Assembly: GCA_020696885.1 (NCBI GenBank)
Contig: JAJFMS010000128.1
Span: forward strand, 1-7,755
Direction of reading: 5' to 3'
DNA length: 7,755 bases
From: Armatimonadota bacterium
GTDB lineage: Bacteria > Armatimonadota > SYMT01
Positions within the stretch are counted from its first letter, which is position 1; every line of letters begins with the position of its first letter. Shown piece after piece: positions 7,478-7,755 of this stretch. The position numbers were made by a program, and so were the translations under genes. A model generated the notes under the pieces. That model made no database searches. It saw only the letters and a list, made by a program, of their open reading frames with translations, and was not told where the DNA came from.

Positions 7478-7483
7478 TATATC
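7478..7483. promoter_or_regulatory. Possible shared divergent promoter region
   Basis: CCTATATCGC around 7476-7485 is the only AT-rich patch in the 128-bp gap between the divergent epimerase and oxidoreductase genes. TATATC (plus) and GATATA (minus) could each be a -10 element. No convincing -35 hexamer is visible on either side. Confidence 0.2.
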
Positions 7484-7517
7484 GCACTCTCCCACGGCCC
7501 GGGAACCACTGCCAGAG

Positions 7518-7538
7518 GGAAGCGGCCTCCGCTTATCC
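7518..7538 (+). other. Small hairpin before the Gfo/Idh/MocA gene
   Basis: AAGCGG (7520-7525) pairs with CCGCTT (7529-7534) over a CCT loop. With one bulged A the stem extends to GGA/TCC (7518-7538). It lies in the presumed 5' leader, about 13 bp before the ribosome binding site, and could be an operator or leader structure. Chance occurrence is possible in DNA this GC-rich. Confidence 0.25.
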
Positions 7539-7561
7539 AACAGGCGCCCGAGGAGAACACC

Positions 7562-7755
7562 ATGCGGATCAACGTAGGGGTCATCAGCTTCGCGCACGGG
7601 CACGTCAACGCCTACTGCAACCAGATGGAGGACTGGGACGACGTGCGCCTCGTGGCGGCGTGGGACGACAACGAGCAGCGAGGCCGCACCCAGGCCGAGA
7701 AGTTCGGGATGGAGTACAGCCCGCATGTGGAAGACGTGCTGGGGCGGAAAGACAT
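7562..7755 (+). CDS. Gfo/Idh/MocA-type oxidoreductase, N-terminal fragment
   Basis: Only the first 64 codons are inside the window. They read as the start of an NAD(P)-binding Rossmann domain: INVGVISFAHGHVNAY (residues 3-18), an acidic VRLVAAWDDN (28-37) ending the second strand with Asp residues positioned to bind the NAD ribose, then an Arg/Gln-rich helix and EKFGMEYSPHVEDVL. This pattern is typical of Gfo/Idh/MocA dehydrogenases of sugars and inositols. The glycine loop is atypical: GVISFAHGH replaces the usual GxGxxG. The start is well supported by AGGAG at 7551-7555, 6 nt before the ATG. Divergence from the epimerase gene hints at shared carbohydrate metabolism. Substrate is unknown, and the missing remainder should hold the catalytic Lys motif. 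Confidence 0.75.
   Translation, partial: MRINVGVISFAHGHVNAYCNQMEDWDDVRLVAAWDDNEQRGRTQAEKFGMEYSPHVEDVLGRKD

Noticed and set aside
6237..7577. Plus-strand 446-aa frame antisense to the epimerase gene
   Set aside because: It has no domain signature and fully overlaps the well-supported minus-strand gene.

Overview
This window is high-GC bacterial DNA with ordinary housekeeping-type and envelope genes. I see no phage, CRISPR, transposase or conjugation genes. The taxon cannot be fixed from the sequence. The large TPR/FG-GAP/ASPIC-type lipoprotein and the GC-rich hairpin repeats ending in GAAGCAAC would suit Gemmatimonadota (Longimicrobium-like) or an Acidobacteria-like soil lineage. That is an inference from memory of such genomes, not a demonstrated match.

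Layout, left to right. Positions 134-853 (+) encode a seven-helix membrane protein of unknown family. It converges on a minus-strand YcaQ/AlkX-type DNA glycosylase (1080-2291), and the gap between them holds an inverted-repeat element (898-1052). The glycosylase promoter region carries a near-perfect 30-bp palindrome whose core matches the Gram-positive-type LexA (SOS) box. Next comes a giant minus-strand lipoprotein (2491-6015) with an N-terminal TPR-like part, five FG-GAP/VCBS calcium motifs plus a weaker sixth, an ASPIC/UnbV-like segment and a C-terminal region of about 420 residues. A non-coding gap of about 386 bp follows and contains a long imperfect palindrome (6257-6413). The palindrome supplies the stop codon of the next minus-strand gene, an NAD-dependent epimerase/dehydratase-type protein (6402-7433). 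That gene is divergent, across 128 bp, from a plus-strand Gfo/Idh/MocA-type oxidoreductase that starts at 7562 and runs off the window.

The three minus-strand genes are separated by about 386 and 199 bp and look independently transcribed. The epimerase and the Gfo/Idh/MocA gene may be a functional pair in sugar or cyclitol metabolism. The glycosylase looks like a DNA-repair gene under damage control. The best lead for something not commonly described is that LexA-like operator over a crosslink-repair glycosylase. The two repeat elements come next. No obviously new multi-gene system is visible.
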